A stretch of 64,000 bases of DNA from Owenia fusiformis (GCA_903813345.2 CAIIXF020000004.1:13414196-13478195), one strand, 5' to 3'. Positions 1 through 14,700 are shown, counted from the first letter of the stretch. The notes: generated by a model not told the origin, from the letters alone. Numbers and translations: made by a program.

Positions 1-550
1 AAACACTACATAGAACTACAATAATGAGGTGGCAAAAGAGGTTTAAAAATGATGACTGGATGCTGGATGACTCCAAACATGGGAGGCAAAACCTCCACAA
101 GTCAGATTGGAAGAAATTGCTAAGAGTGTTTGACCTGACAGGCATCAAAAGTGCATAACCTGCAAAAGGCAATATTTTGAAAAAATGTGACATTGGACAC
201 TGTGCAATATACATCCATTAAATCTAGGATGTGCTAATAGTAATTCAGTATCTTAAAATGTATATTTGAGCATACTTCTTATTGCTACACAATAAGGTAT
301 TTGTTGATTAATTATTTAATATTTTCAATATTTTATTCCTTTTGACGTGACTGTTTAACCTGCCCCACAATACCACAACTCACCAGCTTGATTTAATTAT
401 AACATCAATATAGTTTTATCAGTCAACATGAAAATGAATAAAATAATCAAGATGTCTCTATGGAACATTTACTGAAAAATTCATGGAAAAATATAAAGTA
501 TTGATAAAGTTAGAGCATATAGTGCATTACTTCTGGGACAACCCTCGTAT
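1..550. mobile_element. Mariner-like remnant, one end
   Basis: The right end, read inward on the minus strand, is CGAGGGTTGTCCCAGAAGTA next to TA, the style of mariner TIRs. Inside, a plus-strand frame near 25-155 (RWQKRFKNDDWMLDDSKHGR) recalls the helix-turn-helix end of mariner transposases, followed by a stop. The other end lies outside the window. Broken. Confidence 0.35.
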
Positions 551-976
551 ATAGAAATGTACATTTAAGCGATCTTATCAAACGATCCTTTCACCAAGAT
601 TGAGTTATTTTCGCCTCAATCTTTTTGCTTATAAGGTAAATTGATAATGATATGACTTCATGTTAAATATATATTTTATTCTTTTGCAATAACTATCGTC
701 TAATCAAGATAAAGTATTCACTCAATTATGAACAGCGTTTTATACGCGATTGTTCCGTATGAATGGATGGCTTCGAAACAAATGATGACGTAGTTCACAC
801 CCGTTAGTTATACATATAGGGGATTTATAAACGCAGAGGGATGGGCGGGGCAGGTACCAATCTTTCTTATCAAGAAATGTTCAAATCAACAAATGTTCAA
901 ATCAATGTGGAATATGATGCCAAAATAATAAGAATTGATGACATGAGAGCAAAAATTTCAATCTTTTGGGCAACCC

Positions 977-1793
977 TGGCCTTGCCCAAGTCAGTATTTT
1001 TTTACTTATCTGATCTTGAATTATTACCGCCTTGTACCATTCAATACATCTCCTCTGTTATTATGCTGAAATATTCAACGGTTTCGAGATTTCCATAATA
1101 CCTACGCTATCAGGGGTATCGCGAAACCTTTTTGATTTACAGATATCGCGTGGACACGACGTGTGACTTCAGGCTGAATGACCAATCAAAACGTTATCAG
1201 GTTGAGCTGCATAAACAAAACAAACTTCCCATCTACGACTTGAAATTCAATGATCTGATCGAGTGTTTCGTTAGAGTTACAATATATAATGTAATTAAAT
1301 GTACATAGGAAGGTAAGAGTCATTAATATAAATTAAATCATGCGATTCAATGTTGATTGAAAACTGATTTCGGCGATGAAAATGCACGAAGACCTTGTCA
1401 ATATAGCTCATGTTGTCGTCGATCGATCGGTGATTGAATCTCAGCCTACATGTTCAGCGATCGTTTTAACGTTTATTGTTGAAATCTTCTCACCTTTGGT
1501 TATCCGATCAATGCCCCGGCATCCACTAAACTCTCATTGATATTTATCTGATAAAATATTTGTATTTTCATGAAGAATTTGTGCTCAGACTGTGCAAGAT
1601 TTGTTCGTGAAAAGTCCCGATGAAAAGTGTACTTGTTTTTGACCGTGCATAATAATGAGCTAACGCTACAGGGCCGTCGTTGATTGGTCAGATTTTACCG
1701 ACATCAACAAACTGTGGGTAAAGCACGTGGCTTTCTCTTTGGTACAAGGCGGTCAATCAAGATTAGTAAAAGAGACCGACTTGGGCAAGGCTA
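977..1793. mobile_element. MITE, 9-bp target duplication family, copy 1
   Basis: TIRs are T[A/G]GCCTTGCCCAAGTC at the left and its complement at the right. GGGCAACCC occurs at 968-976 and again at 1794-1802, a perfect 9-bp target duplication. There is no transposase. TIR sequence and duplication length match copy 2 at 54472-54976. A 9-bp duplication suggests a Mutator-like source. An 85-codon open frame overlapping the left end is spurious. Confidence 0.75.
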
Positions 1794-1889
1794 GGGCAAC
1801 CCTTGTTGTAGAGATACACAACTTCTCAACTACTCTCGCGGTATCGTGTCGCTTGAGCAAGATAACGTTTGAGAGTTAAAGGATTCCCC

Positions 1890-3140
1890 CTTCGAGGGTT
1901 TAAAAAATTGAAATCAATATAAACTAGATGATGGCAACTCCGCGGAGTAGCAAATCCCAACGAACAAAATATCAATTACCAAATTCCAATCAATTATACT
2001 CATTACTTTGGTTAAAATTGAAAAATTTAGATTTTAGAATTGCGAATTCCTGCAAAGCAGCCATTTTGAATTTTCTGAGGTACAAATATGAAAAATAATA
2101 CCATAATTGTGATCTACTCCTAAATTCCTTCAATTTGAGTATTATATAGCCATACGTTGAAGGGATTGAAAAAGTATTGCGAAATCGTACATTAGACGGC
2201 CATTTTGAATTTTACGAGGCTCGAATCATAAAAAAGATACAATATTTGGAATCTACTCTTAATTGCCTTTCATTTGAGTATAATAAAGCTATACGAAAGA
2301 TCTAAAAATTAGCGAAAATTTCTGTTTTCCTGACCCCCCATACACGGCCCCTGGGGGTCAACACTGAATGTATGTGAAATAGATAGATGTTGCGATACTA
2401 CCAACATTTCAAACAATAATATTAATTACTTTGGTTTAGAATGAAAAATTTATGATTTTTGCGAAAAAGTCCAGTCATTTTTAAAGCAGTGGCCATCTTG
2501 AAAAAATCCATTTTGAATTTTCTGAGGTACAAATCTGAAAAATATTACCATAATTGTGATCTACTCCAAAATTCCTTCAATTTGAGTATTATATAGCCAT
2601 ACTTTGAAGGGATCGAAAAATTATTGCGAAATCGTACAATAGACGGCCATTTTGAATTTTACGAGGCTCGAATCAGAAAAAAGATACAATATACAATCTA
2701 CTCTTAATTGCCTTTCATTTGAGTATAATAAAGCTATACTTCAGAAAGATCTAAAAATTAGCGAAAATTTCTGTTTTCCTGACCCCCCCATACACGGCCC
2801 CTGGGGGCCAGGATGAAAAACACGGAATATATGTGAAATAGATAGATGTTGCGAATATACTACCAAAATTTTAAACAATAATATTGATTACTTTGGTTTA
2901 GAATGAAAAATTTATGATTTTTGCGAAAAAGTCCCGTCATTTTTAAAGTGGCGGCCATCTTGAACAATTTTTTTGCGTAAAACTATTCATCAATATACAT
3001 CTTTCCACTAAATATGAAGAAAATCCGTCAACTAATATTTGAGTGATCTTCCGGACGGACGGACAGACGGACGGACGGACTGACGGACTGACGGACGGAG
3101 GGCTTCACTATCCCTACCGAACTTCGTTCGTTGGGATAAT
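1890..3140. repeat. Tandem repeat of about 447 bp, under three copies, ending in a GACG microsatellite
   Basis: The block around TCTGAGGTACAAAT at 2074 returns at 2521, and the linked GTGAAATAGATAGATGTTGC piece at about 2373 returns at about 2832. Each copy carries the phrase ACGGCCCCTGGGGG. The array ends with GGACGGACAGACGGACGG-type repeats at 3054-3098 and a small hairpin CGAACTTCGTTCG at 3119-3131. No coding potential. Confidence 0.65.
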
Positions 3141-3239
3141 TACCAAATGGTAAATTATTTATACCTTCGATATCCGATGAGTCTTTGATATTATCTCCCG
3201 GACCATCCTGTAAGATAAAATTATCACACTTTTGAAACG

Positions 3240-3760
3240 CTGTATATTTTACATTTAATGAATACTGTATTTATGTGACATACCACGATGTTCAATAAGT
3301 TCATGGAAAATGCTACCATTCCAAGGTATTTTGATATATCTTTTATTGTCACTTTATAACCCAGCAATGTGATTAATGTGAAAAACACTGTAAAGTGATA
3401 ATGGAACTGATAGTAGTCATTAAGAACTGGTTACTAGAGAAATTGACAGAACTTTGTACAAAACAGAATATTTTACTAGGACCGGTATGTATAAATGACA
3501 GAAGAATTATCCTGACAAATATGTGGAGTATACTCAAAAGATATGTGTACCTATGCAAATACTCGATGTTAAGACCTACCTTTAAAAGATTAAAATCTTA
3601 TTGTAATATTGATAAGCAAATTGGCAGAGAAATTATGGGTGCTAGATTAGATTAGACTAGTGTGGTGAGATGCCTTAAAAATAGAATATAATGGAAAATT
3701 GTGTAACTTCTGTGATATTATGTATATTGTATATGTTATTCTATGAATAAAAATACAAAT
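3240..3760 (+). mobile_element. LINE 3' end fragment (C-terminal tail of the reverse transcriptase ORF)
   Basis: An 86-codon open frame at 3395-3655 ends with LKRYVYLCKYSMLRPTFKRL, the layout seen at the C-terminus of many L1-like LINE polyproteins (an alpha-helical K-x-Y-I-Y-x-C-K followed by RP-x-F). An AT-rich 3' tail with AATAAA at about 3745 follows. Upstream of 3373 the frame is closed, so it is a 5'-truncated copy. Confidence 0.45.
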
Positions 3761-3782
3761 ACATGCAGTAGGGAAATAAGTC

Positions 3783-3788
3783 TTTATT
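3783..3788 (-). terminator. Candidate polyadenylation signal for gene 1
   Basis: The minus strand reads AATAAA here, about 340 nt after the gene 1 stop. It is a short motif in AT-rich DNA, so support is weak. Confidence 0.3.
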
Positions 3789-4126
3789 TGCAGCATTGCT
3801 CGATTTCTGTGATGGTAATTGTGTGATGTAAAGTGCCCCGCCGACCTTAAAGTCAAATTACCTTAGTAACCCTCATTTCCGACAAATCAAATAAGATATG
3901 CTGGGAGTTAGTAAACAAATCAATAAGCAGAAGTTTTGTGAATGACATGTGAAAAAAGGATTGGTATCGATATCACCAACTGATTTCAACATTTTTTCTC
4001 TGAAATTAGTCATTGAAAACATAAAATAACTTAAAATCCTTTGAAATTAGAGCATTTTTGCTGCAAACTTATTGAACGACCTGGTATAGTTAAGTATGAA
4101 CTATTTAACGGTGGTTGTTTTATCTT

Positions 4127-5754
4127 TTAAGATATGCCATACTCGAACTTTTGATTAAATTTTAATAAAATGTTATAAACCTGTCTTAAATTTTCAGGCG
4201 ATGCGTCATTTTCATCAGAGAATCTACCTCCTCTTGCAACTTTTATCAGTTTATCGTCAACTGTAAAGATGCACCCTTCCCTTTTTCCTAGCTGGACAAG
4301 ATATATGCCTCCCTCTGAGCTCCGAAAATACGATGACATCCCGAATTTATCCACACGAATGCTCTTATTAACGATTCTATTTATTAGCTCTAGGACGTCT
4401 GCTTTTGCTGAAGATAACTCATTTTGTGCACCTTCGATTGATACCACGCCAGCCCCTATTTTGTATCGTATTCTCACAGTTTTATACTTCTTTTCGATAT
4501 CTGCAACTGTAACTTCATGGTTAGTACCGATGAATAAAATTGTTCCACCATTTGATGTTATGCTTTCACGCAGAATCATATTTTCCTTCAAATAAGCTTC
4601 CAGGTTATCTTTTACTTTTCTCGAGATTTCAGAAATACTAATTACTGTCACGTTATTGCAAGTTTTTACTTGGACAAGTCCATTGTTTTCTGCGTTGATG
4701 GCTGTACACTTTTGCTTCCAGTTGTCTGTTTGAAGAACATCAACAGACTCTTCTGGAATCTGTATGGTATTTTCCACAATGTAACCATTTATTGCGGTCA
4801 ATGCCTTGTCACATTCCTCTTCAGTGTTGCAGTAGACACAGATTTCGCAGTTTGTTACAGTCCAAGCACATTTGAGCTCATTTTTCTGGAAGTTTTCTTC
4901 GATATATTCTTCACATTGTTTGGTTTTAAGAAAATCCAATTTGGCGGTTGACATTCTGTCTTTTTTAACGACATGTGTTTTTAAGAATTCCATTAAGAAC
5001 TCTTGTGCTCGTTCACTAGATTCAGGAACGCCATTCAAAACCATGTCATTGATTTGCCCATCTCTTTCACAAATCTCAACATCAACATCGCCAAACCTTT
5101 CTTTTATTATCTGATCGATAGTATTCAAACGCAAGAACTTAGATTCCCATTTTTTCAAGCGTATTGTTTTATTCATTTTTCTGTTTTGTCTGTCCATATC
5201 AAGTACAATTCTGTCTCGAATATTTTTCAATTTTTCTAATGCTATAGCGATGGATGTAGTCTCCCCACATAGTTCAAATCCAGAGCTTACTTCTTGAAGA
5301 AATACACATTTTAACTCATCTTTATTCTGTTCTGAACGCATCTTTGGAATAATAAGCTTATCAACATTCAGGGTACTTTGTTTGAATCTTTTTGTCCAGC
5401 CTCCGATGATATCTTGTATATCTTTCTTCCAATCTTTGCAGAGGCGATGAGCCTCTTTTGCATCTCGGTCTATGGTGCATTTAATTTCGATTTGACCTTG
5501 TTGCAATACTAATTCACCATGTTTTCCTTTGACGATACTAGCAAGTTTAGTAACATGATCCTTCTGAGTTTCCAGAAATCTACCGAGTAGGGATGGTGTC
5601 TTAAGGTCGATCTTTAATGGCTTTGGTAAGTCAACCCTAGGCGTAGACGTGTCAAATTCTTCATCAGTGGGCCCAAGGAACGTAAAGAATGCCCTTGCTT
5701 TCATTTCATTGCCGTTTAACACATGTGGTGATTTGGTGATGACACGCTTTGCCA
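4127..5754 (-). CDS. Gene 1 terminal exon: end of last RRM plus consecutive KH-like modules
   Basis: There are 542 codons without interruption from an AG acceptor at 5756-5755 (phase 1) to a stop at 4127. Residues 1-25 (AKRVITKSPHVLNGNEMKA) finish the last RRM. The rest reads as about six divergent KH-like modules at roughly 50-122, 133-185, 200-262, 268-335, 336-395 and 400-462. Residues 463-500 (VDKFGMSSYFRSSEGGIYLV) resemble the strand that leads into the first macrodomain in PARP14 proteins. No macrodomain follows here. A weak alternative donor (GTTTAT) near 4169 could extend the gene leftwards, but I see no suitable exon before position 1. Confidence 0.75.
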
Positions 5755-8700
5755 CTGTAAATACATTTGATGTTTACAAATCGCCCAGACAAAAGAGACA
5801 CAAACGTATCATGATTTGTGAAGAAAACAAAACAAAGGATAATCAAATACTCCAGTGATGAACTAGATATTGCGATCGTAGACTAAATATGAACTTGGGT
5901 GATTAAATTACACGGATGAATGATATTGTTTTCATTAGGTAAGAATCTCAATGTTAATTTATTATATACTTACAATGTGAAATGCTGAGTATGAAAATTG
6001 TGTGCCTGGACAAATGTATGTCAATCGCACCTCATAGAATTGACTTAATCTCAAAATTTTTATTCATTTCGTATTATCATGAAGGTGAATGAGTACTTGT
6101 TGGGATTTTACTTTTTGATTTTACTGTACTCAGCCATAATGAAAATATGAATTCAAATCATTTTCTAAATAAAACATAATAATTTCATCCGCCTTGTCAG
6201 CTTTCATTTTCATTGTTTACGTTTGAGTATTTTCTGAATAATAATTAACATGGAACTATGTACATGTAACTCGTACATAGATTGCACAAGGGAGAAGCCC
6301 GAGTACATTATCACCATGAATTAGTAAATGCACTGATATTGATAAAATTAAAGAAACGATTGTAACCACCATAACTTCAAAATAAGGTACCTGTTTCCTC
6401 AACGAAGTGAATAATGGCATAGTTCTCTTCCCGGTTCAATTTTATTCTTTCTATATGGCCTCCTCCACTTCCCCATAAGTTACTCATTGAAAAATACAGA
6501 TATAAGCAGTCAATGGTAGTTTGTCTTGAGACGTTGTACACTTGGACGGCTCTCATTGGAGGAACCGATTCGATTGTTACTTTTGCATTCCCCAAGGTGT
6601 TACGAGCAGCATTTTTCTTCAAATGATCAATATCTAAAAAATAACATGTAACGTTCAAAAGTTTGCAAGGTAAAAACAACCCCGAAATTTCTGCAGAGAC
6701 TAGATTTTGCACACATTTCAAAAGAACCCAGTATGGATTTTGCAGGAAGGCAGAACCTACTCAATGCACATAAATAGATGAAATGATTTTAAAAGTTTAC
6801 GAGCATTCAACTTTGGACTAGGATTGACCATGAGGTGACCAAATGAATATAATCCAAACTGTTCAGTCAACTTAAAATCAGTGCTAGAAAACGTTAGATA
6901 CTAATTATCTTCCTATAGGTGGAAAGTTTATGCCATCAATACAGAGGATAATGTGATGATGTTTACGAAGTTGAATCCATTTTACCAATTTTTAATTGGT
7001 AAACGGTCAGTAACGACCTCGTTTTTACTTCATAATTACGTTCTGATAGCTTTGCTTGTTTAGTGGTTTAAAAATATAAGCACAAGTGCTAACGGCATGG
7101 GAACAAAACTGAGGAACTAGCAAGAAAGGTTAACCTGCCATATAAAAAATAGACCCAATATCCAAAATCAATGAACTGACGTGAAATAAACAATCTAACA
7201 TCCTTCCTTCTCCAATCGAGAGGCAATATCAAAATCCAGAACCAGAAAACAAAGGGGGATTTAAATTATACTGAAGTGATTGCAATACATGCTGAAGATA
7301 GATATTTAAAACATTAATGTTGATACTTGGCACGTTGAATTCCAACTATGTGACATTTCCACAAGATGTTATTCTACAAGCCCTTCGGATTTCATGGAAT
7401 ATCGCTTGTGAAAGGTGCACAGGTTGTGAAAGGAGCACAGGTATCCACCTCAATACAATTAAATATTTGTATAATATCTAGAACAGAGAGGGATATAAGC
7501 TGGATTTTGCCAAGTTGCAAAGATATTGACTTTTGAATTTGAAAACAATTTGACCAAAAATCCCCAATTGGCTGCCATTATCAACAGTCAAGGCGATTTT
7601 GTATGCAACTTTAGGTTCAATTTGACAATTTCAAATTGGCGTGCGACTTAATAGAAGCTTGCAAAATATTCGAGGCCTGTTATTATCCACTGAGACCACT
7701 TGTTAATTTTTTTACTTTATATTTAGAATGTGCGACTGAACTGCTGACTAACTTCTATTTTAAAAGAACTGTGTTTCACTGGGAATAAAAATACTATTTC
7801 AGAGTAAAATTAATATTATAAAGCCAATATACTTTCCTTGAGTTGAAGGATATGTTATGTATCTCGACACACCCGACAAAATATACAAAACGGTATTTGA
7901 CCTAAATATCTTTCAAATGTTATACGTTATTTACCTTTAACTTCCCTTTCGAATTCCACTAGAATTTTCCCTTGCTCTTGACAGTAACGTATGTTTCTGT
8001 AATGGCCGTGTAAAACTTCCAAATAATATCCCAATCCATCTTTAGTAACAGTGGATGGAACATTTCTGATGCCAATTGATTTTTTATCGGTATCTTTTTC
8101 ATTGGGAGATATTTTCCGAGGTGATGATGCTGTGATTTCTACTGGTTCCATCTGAGAACCAATTCTTCTTATTTGTTTATTTAGAACACGTTCGGCAACT
8201 TGAAAAATATGATATATGAACGTCATATTAGATTAATATCCAACTCTGTATGCACTGTTATTATTAAATACATTTAATAAAATTTGTAAAGAACAATGAA
8301 TTATGTTTACCTTCAGCTGTATCAAATGTGACGAGAGCAACATTTTCGGACATCATGCAGCACCTTGCGGATTGGTCACCACCAGATTTGTTTTTGTTTC
8401 TAAAGAAGGGACTCAGTAATTCACTCTGTAAGTTGTTGCCTCTAACTTCGATTGTGTTAGTTTTAGTATCTAAAGTAAAAGTTAGTCTTGTAAACAACTA
8501 TGCACGGTCTAAACGATCTAATTAATGTCTTCATGCACTTATTCTATTCCTTGGCAATGTAAACGTACCCAGTATTGATCTTTTGTACCGTGTTTCATCT
8601 GGATGTTGATAATTTTTAGCATGTTTATCTTTTGAAACGTCTTTTCCTAAGTATGTATAATATGGTGTCACAATTACATTTGCAGTCCCTAGACTGTGTT

Positions 8701-11700
8701 TTTTGCTACAAACACTGTTCATCTCTACAAATAAACGAATGGATATTCATATGATTCCAGATACATGATACATGTAAATATTATCCTCATGTAATTTTTG
8801 AATGGGCGAATACGGGGAACACGTGATGCATGATTTTAAGATCTGATAAGTATCGATGTTATGTCGGCCAAGAATAAAACGTAATGTAAATGTAATCAAG
8901 ATTTTTCTTTTCCTGGAACAGCTAAGCTCACCGAAATTATTTTCTTATTTTGATATTTTCGAACAACCATTTTACACATTTCTTGATTTTATCAATTATT
9001 TGTATTGAACGGATCGTTTTGTCCTGAAAATGTATTTATTTTATTTCAGTTTATTTGTGTATTTGTCAGTAATGTCAGTACAAATACATACTTATGAAAT
9101 GAAAAATTGTATTTTTGAAATGTACTAAAAAACTTTTGACTTTTAAAAACACGTTTAATGACTACAAAAACGTTCTGAAAATATATCGATTTTTAAGCAC
9201 AAGTTTAAGTAAAAAAAGCTGATAAATAAATTGCCTTTTTGATCTAAAAATTAAGCAAACTTAAGAAAATACTATGAACAATATAGCTTATGTAGGAGTT
9301 TCCAATAACCAGGGCAATTTGGCATTTTGAGGAGATTATGACAATTGGTTGCCTTAGGTACACCTAGTCATTTCAATAATTGATTAAACACTACTGTTAT
9401 AATTCTTATTAAGGGATTAAAACAAGTTGTTCATGTATTGAGAATTGAAAAAAAAACAAATGTCTCAATTCATCAAGCTAAATTGGTTTATATTGATCTG
9501 GATTATTCTAATAGAGAAGCTACAATGAAACATTAACACTTTAAAGTTTTCATGTAAACATCATGTTTTTCGTCAATTCTCTGGTTGATATCTTTAATAA
9601 TATGTACATGAACTTGAAAATGTAATATATAATTAAATGAAAATGAACTATTGGCATTTTGGTCATACTTCTACTTTGTATTAATAAACTCATAATTACT
9701 TGATTCCTTGCACAACCAAACTAAAAATATGATATGATCACAACCAGAAATATATTGATTTACTCGTTTCAGAGACATTTTGATTATTATTGTTCCTAAT
9801 TATTTTTCTCTTAGATCAAATAATGTTACACATTTGAAATGCCCCATAAGGGCTTAGACTACGATTGAATCCATATCAAATGAAAACAATACATTTCTCA
9901 TATTTCCATCCAAGTAAATGATGTCCAAGTCTTAAAGTTCCCCGATAAAGTCTTGAATTACACACACTTCGATTGGAAACAAGAGTGAGAAAAAAGCACC
10001 CTCCCATATATTGCTCGCTGTGCCAGTGTATCAAGTATATTTTCTAATAAACGCTTGAAGAGTACAAGAACCTTGTAGAAATTAATGAGTATAAATGGTG
10101 ATGAAAGAAATATTTTCCTGTTCGGGCTATTGCCAATAACATGCTCCATAAAAATGATGCTTTAAGATTTTTTATGTCTTTGATATCATAAACTTGGATC
10201 TCTCTGTACCGAGAAATTTGTTTTGTTTTCAGTTTATTATTTATCGTAAAGTTTGTGCTTAAAAATATATACAAGTATTTTCCAGTACATTTTCGGACTC
10301 GTATTGCACTTAAAAAGTCAGTTGAATTTTCAGTGCAAAGATATACTGAATTTTACGATTTCAGTGAAATTTGAACTTCAATAGTCAGCATATTTTTAGT
10401 GCATAAATATACTGATTCTTGTATTTAAAAAGTAAATAAGGTTTTCAGTCCATTTATATTCTTAGTTTTGTTCAAATGCTCTCCCCTGCTATATTGTTGT
10501 ATAATGTACTTACCTTCGTGTGTTTTAAATGTAATCAGTGCGTTTTCCTTTTCTTTGTTAAGCTCGACACCATTACTTTCGATATTTCCACCTCCACTCT
10601 TTTTACTTTGAAAGTGTTGCTTCAAGTCGTTTTTGTCCAGAAATGTTGGAACATTTTCCACCTAGAAATGGGTTCTGATTGTTTGAGCTGAATGTCAAAT
10701 ATATGCTTTTTAGAATGATTGTATCAGAAACCAATAAAGGCAACTTTTCTCTGATAGTATTCCCCAAGAAGTGCAGCTTTAATACAATCGACCTAAAGAA
10801 GACATGGTGCTGAGACTTTGAATCACTCATAACTATGGAACATCTAGTTCCTTGATCTAGAAAATGTCCTTATCATAATCAATCTGACATGAACTGTACC
10901 AGCGCAAGTTCCCCTATTTATAAAAGTCCAATTTTTATACGTATAACCAATTTTATACATTTAATTTGTAGCCGTTCTTTTATTTTAAACATAAATCACA
11001 AATTCTACTTTTCAATCGAGTACATTCTAGACAAATACACTGATTTTTGTATACTGAATCCGAGTGTGTGCAATATATTTTTTAATTACGCATTTGAACC
11101 TATCGAATACTATTCACAAGGAATCAAACCGATAACCAGATATACAAAATATTAATATGGTCACCCTGCATATAGGATCACTGATCCCTCGATGACATAT
11201 GCTGCTTTTGTGACTGCATTTTGCTATATATACGAATCGCTATAGATTAGAAATGTCAACCATTTTTGGGTGCGCATACCGTCTCCCTGTGTATTAGTCA
11301 TCTGTCAAATACCGAATTTAAATCGGGAGAAATCCCGAAATTGTTATTGCTCCTCCCGATTTTTTTGCCAAATCCAGATTTTCAAAAAAAACTATTTCAA
11401 GAAAATATCCGGATAATTTCGTAAAACATCCCAAACTTTGTGTTTAAAACTCCCGATTTGTTGACGAGACATCCAGATTTTTCAGTAAAGACTTCAGATA
11501 TTGAAAATTTCCGTTCAAACTCCTATCCCGACTTTTAAATATGATGCCCTCGCAAAAGTGAAAGTTTACGATAGGTTTTGTGATAAAACAAAATACATTT
11601 GTAAAGCTCTTTTATCTGTTAACTACAGTATTTCACAGGCAGGTATCCAAAGATAGCGCGTGCTATTTTTCATAAAAACACTCAGAAAACTTCACAATTT

Positions 11701-14700
11701 ATTTTTTACCTCTGATATTTCGTTATACTCCAAAGACGATAAAATACTCCATGCAATGGGTATAACATCTGTGGCAACCTTTACTTCTGTTTGAAGTCCA
11801 ATGACGCTAGGTGTAAACACTATTGAAAACTACTCAAGAGCACCATGCCCTAAAATGTTCCATTTCTTTATTAACATTTTAATGCCACGATAAAGTGACA
11901 CAATGATATTTACATTTGTTTTCAGTATAAATCTGAAGGTACTAATAAGATTCATTATATATCTTTCACTACACTTTAGATGAGCGAGCGTGTCAAACCT
12001 CTTTTCCAATTAAGACAAGCATTCCCCTAACGTGTTTTTGTAAAATGTATTATAAATCAATGCATCTCACATTTAAAACTGCTCGGTTACTGCGGACAAA
12101 AAATGTAAACATTAGTTTTTTTTGAAAATAAAATAAAAAGACCAAACACATCCAGATCTCATTAATACCGTCAGAGTTATGCTGAAAAGATGTTTAAATA
12201 TTTCCATGTCATTTTATCGTACCATTAAAAAGTTAAGCAAGAAATGGTTCACTTTAGCGCATAAAACTCTGACGCCGTTTTCAAAAGCATTTACTCTAGA
12301 TTTATTGGACTTCAAACAGAAATGTAGATCACCAACAAATTATATATACATTGCATGGAGTAAATACTTTTCTCTGGTGTAATGAAACATGTGAGTAAAA
12401 AATAAATTGTGCAGAAAATAGCATGTTCCGTCGAAGTGGACACATTTTCGATACCCGCTTGTGATTTAGATCAGAAATAATTTTCCTTCCGATATCTTTC
12501 GTAGAACTCTAAATTTCCTCCCGATTTTTCAGGAAAAATCCCGATAATCACCCCGAAATTTATTCTAAAAATCCCGATTTCTCCCAATTAAAAAAGAAAT
12601 ATCCACATTTTTTTACTTGACATTCATGAAGTAGTATCATATATACATACCATAATTGTTCTTGTCAGATATACCGGTTCAAGGTTAAGACGGACATCTT
12701 CCAGACGTCTCCTTGAAATGTTCAATTCCATCTTACCATAGTCTAGAGAGGCAGAAATAAAACATTCATATAGGCCTTTAAAACTGTTCTTTGAACAAGG
12801 CTAAGCTGGAATAACTGGGTATGATACATTTGTTAATAATGGAAACAAACCCTCTCTTTGGGATCATAGTGTGTTTTAGAATGCACGAATGGCTTTCTCA
12901 AGACACTGGTAAATCACTAAATAGACTGTGAATTCTAGACCATATTGCTGTCAATTAAGTAAAGAGTAACTTTGTAGTTAATATGTCTACACGTATTGAA
13001 AAAGTCGTCAAGAGTACATTTGTAGCCGCTTGGCAATGACAAACCGCTTTCTGGAGAAGTAGTTTAATGACAAAAATAACACAATCTCAATACAAAGAAT
13101 CCAAGTGGAGTCTGGAAGAAACCTCAGTCAGTCATGCTGCTGTGCTGCTGAGACAAAAACAACCTATAATCGTTAGTATTGCGATAGATTAACACTTATG
13201 TGGGCAACGTATTTCTAATAACACAAACGAGGGTTTTCAATGTTAAAGAGGTATAGTAAAATGTAAGTTACCATATTGTAGGTCATTCAAAACTCTCAAT
13301 GGAGGTGTATTCAAATTTCCCCAAAATTAGGTCAAATGAGGTCAAAAATAGGTAATTTGGTTGAAAGATTGAAGAAGTAAAATGTCATAAAATGGGAGAG
13401 GGGACGCAAACACAATCTAGGACCAAGAATACTGACTAAATACTTATTTTTCTGAATGAATATACTAGAAAATACAACAGGTTATAATAGAGTTTAAAAT
13501 TTCGGGAAATTTGGTTGAGTATTGGCTGAGAAAATGACATTTTAGTCCACTGCGGCCAGCGAACTCGCGTCTCGCACCCGCTCGAAAATAAGCATACTTG
13601 AACCAGAAGTTGCAGTATTGATCAATTTTCATGAACTCTTTTGCTTCTAAGTAAAGGTGCCGCATGTATCTATTGGTACATATCTAAATATTGCATAAAT
13701 CACATTTTTTGGTTCTATATTTTATAAATTGAAAATATTACAAATCAAATAAAGATATGGTTATATTATTTTGCAGACATCTTTTAGACATGTTTCGGAC
13801 CTTCCGACTACTAGTTTTCGGGATCAAAACACGATACACATTCATAAGTGTGCGAAGCAATGTGATATTGAAAACATTGTATCTTAGTCAATGAAAGTTT
13901 ACCTTGTAATACGTCTTGCTTGAAAGTATGGTTTATAATCAAACGAAAGAAAATAAAACCAATTTTTTATTCTATGAAAACACATCAGATTTTATCAGTA
14001 GCAAAAAGGTTAATGGCAGAAAAGTGGACAAATCCGAAGCCCTCTCCCCATCCTTACCGCATTTGGATTAAGACACTTTTGGTATACACAGTTGCCTTAA
14101 TAAAAACATAGTTTGGACATGCAGTATAATAATATTACATACCTATAATGTTTTTAAAGCGTACAAGGATTGATGAATTCGTCTCACAAGGGAAAACATC
14201 TGTAACCATATTTTTGTCCCCACTCGCCCATAGTAAAAACATTGTTATGGACTCTTGGCACATAATGTCTGTGTTGATGCCATTGACAATGACCTAAATG
14301 GAATATCCAGAACAAATCTAGGTCTTAAATTATCGTCATACAATTCTGGATTCGTAGAATTCCGCAATCGGGAAAGAACACTGCAGAATTAATTGCAGTG
14401 AACAGGATCTTAAGAGGTTCTGGACAAATCATTTGATTCTGGACTTGTCATATTTTTTTTTCAACGAAATCACATCCAAGGGTTGAATTTTTATTAGCTA
14501 TTTAGAGAGTGAGTCCTGCCTAGTATTAATTTCAATAAAAAAAGTTAAAATAGAACCCTATTTGAGAGTCAATCTAATACTTACATTACATTGATAAATT
14601 AAGGCAAATCCTGAAATATTTTTAAAGTGCATTTTTTATGAAATATTATCCAGCAAGTATTTAAATGAAACGGTCTTATTTAAATACAAATCATAACATG

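Noticed and set aside
841-1098. 85-codon plus-strand open frame
   Set aside because: It runs across the left end of a MITE (977-1793) and through its target duplication. No domain and no splice support.
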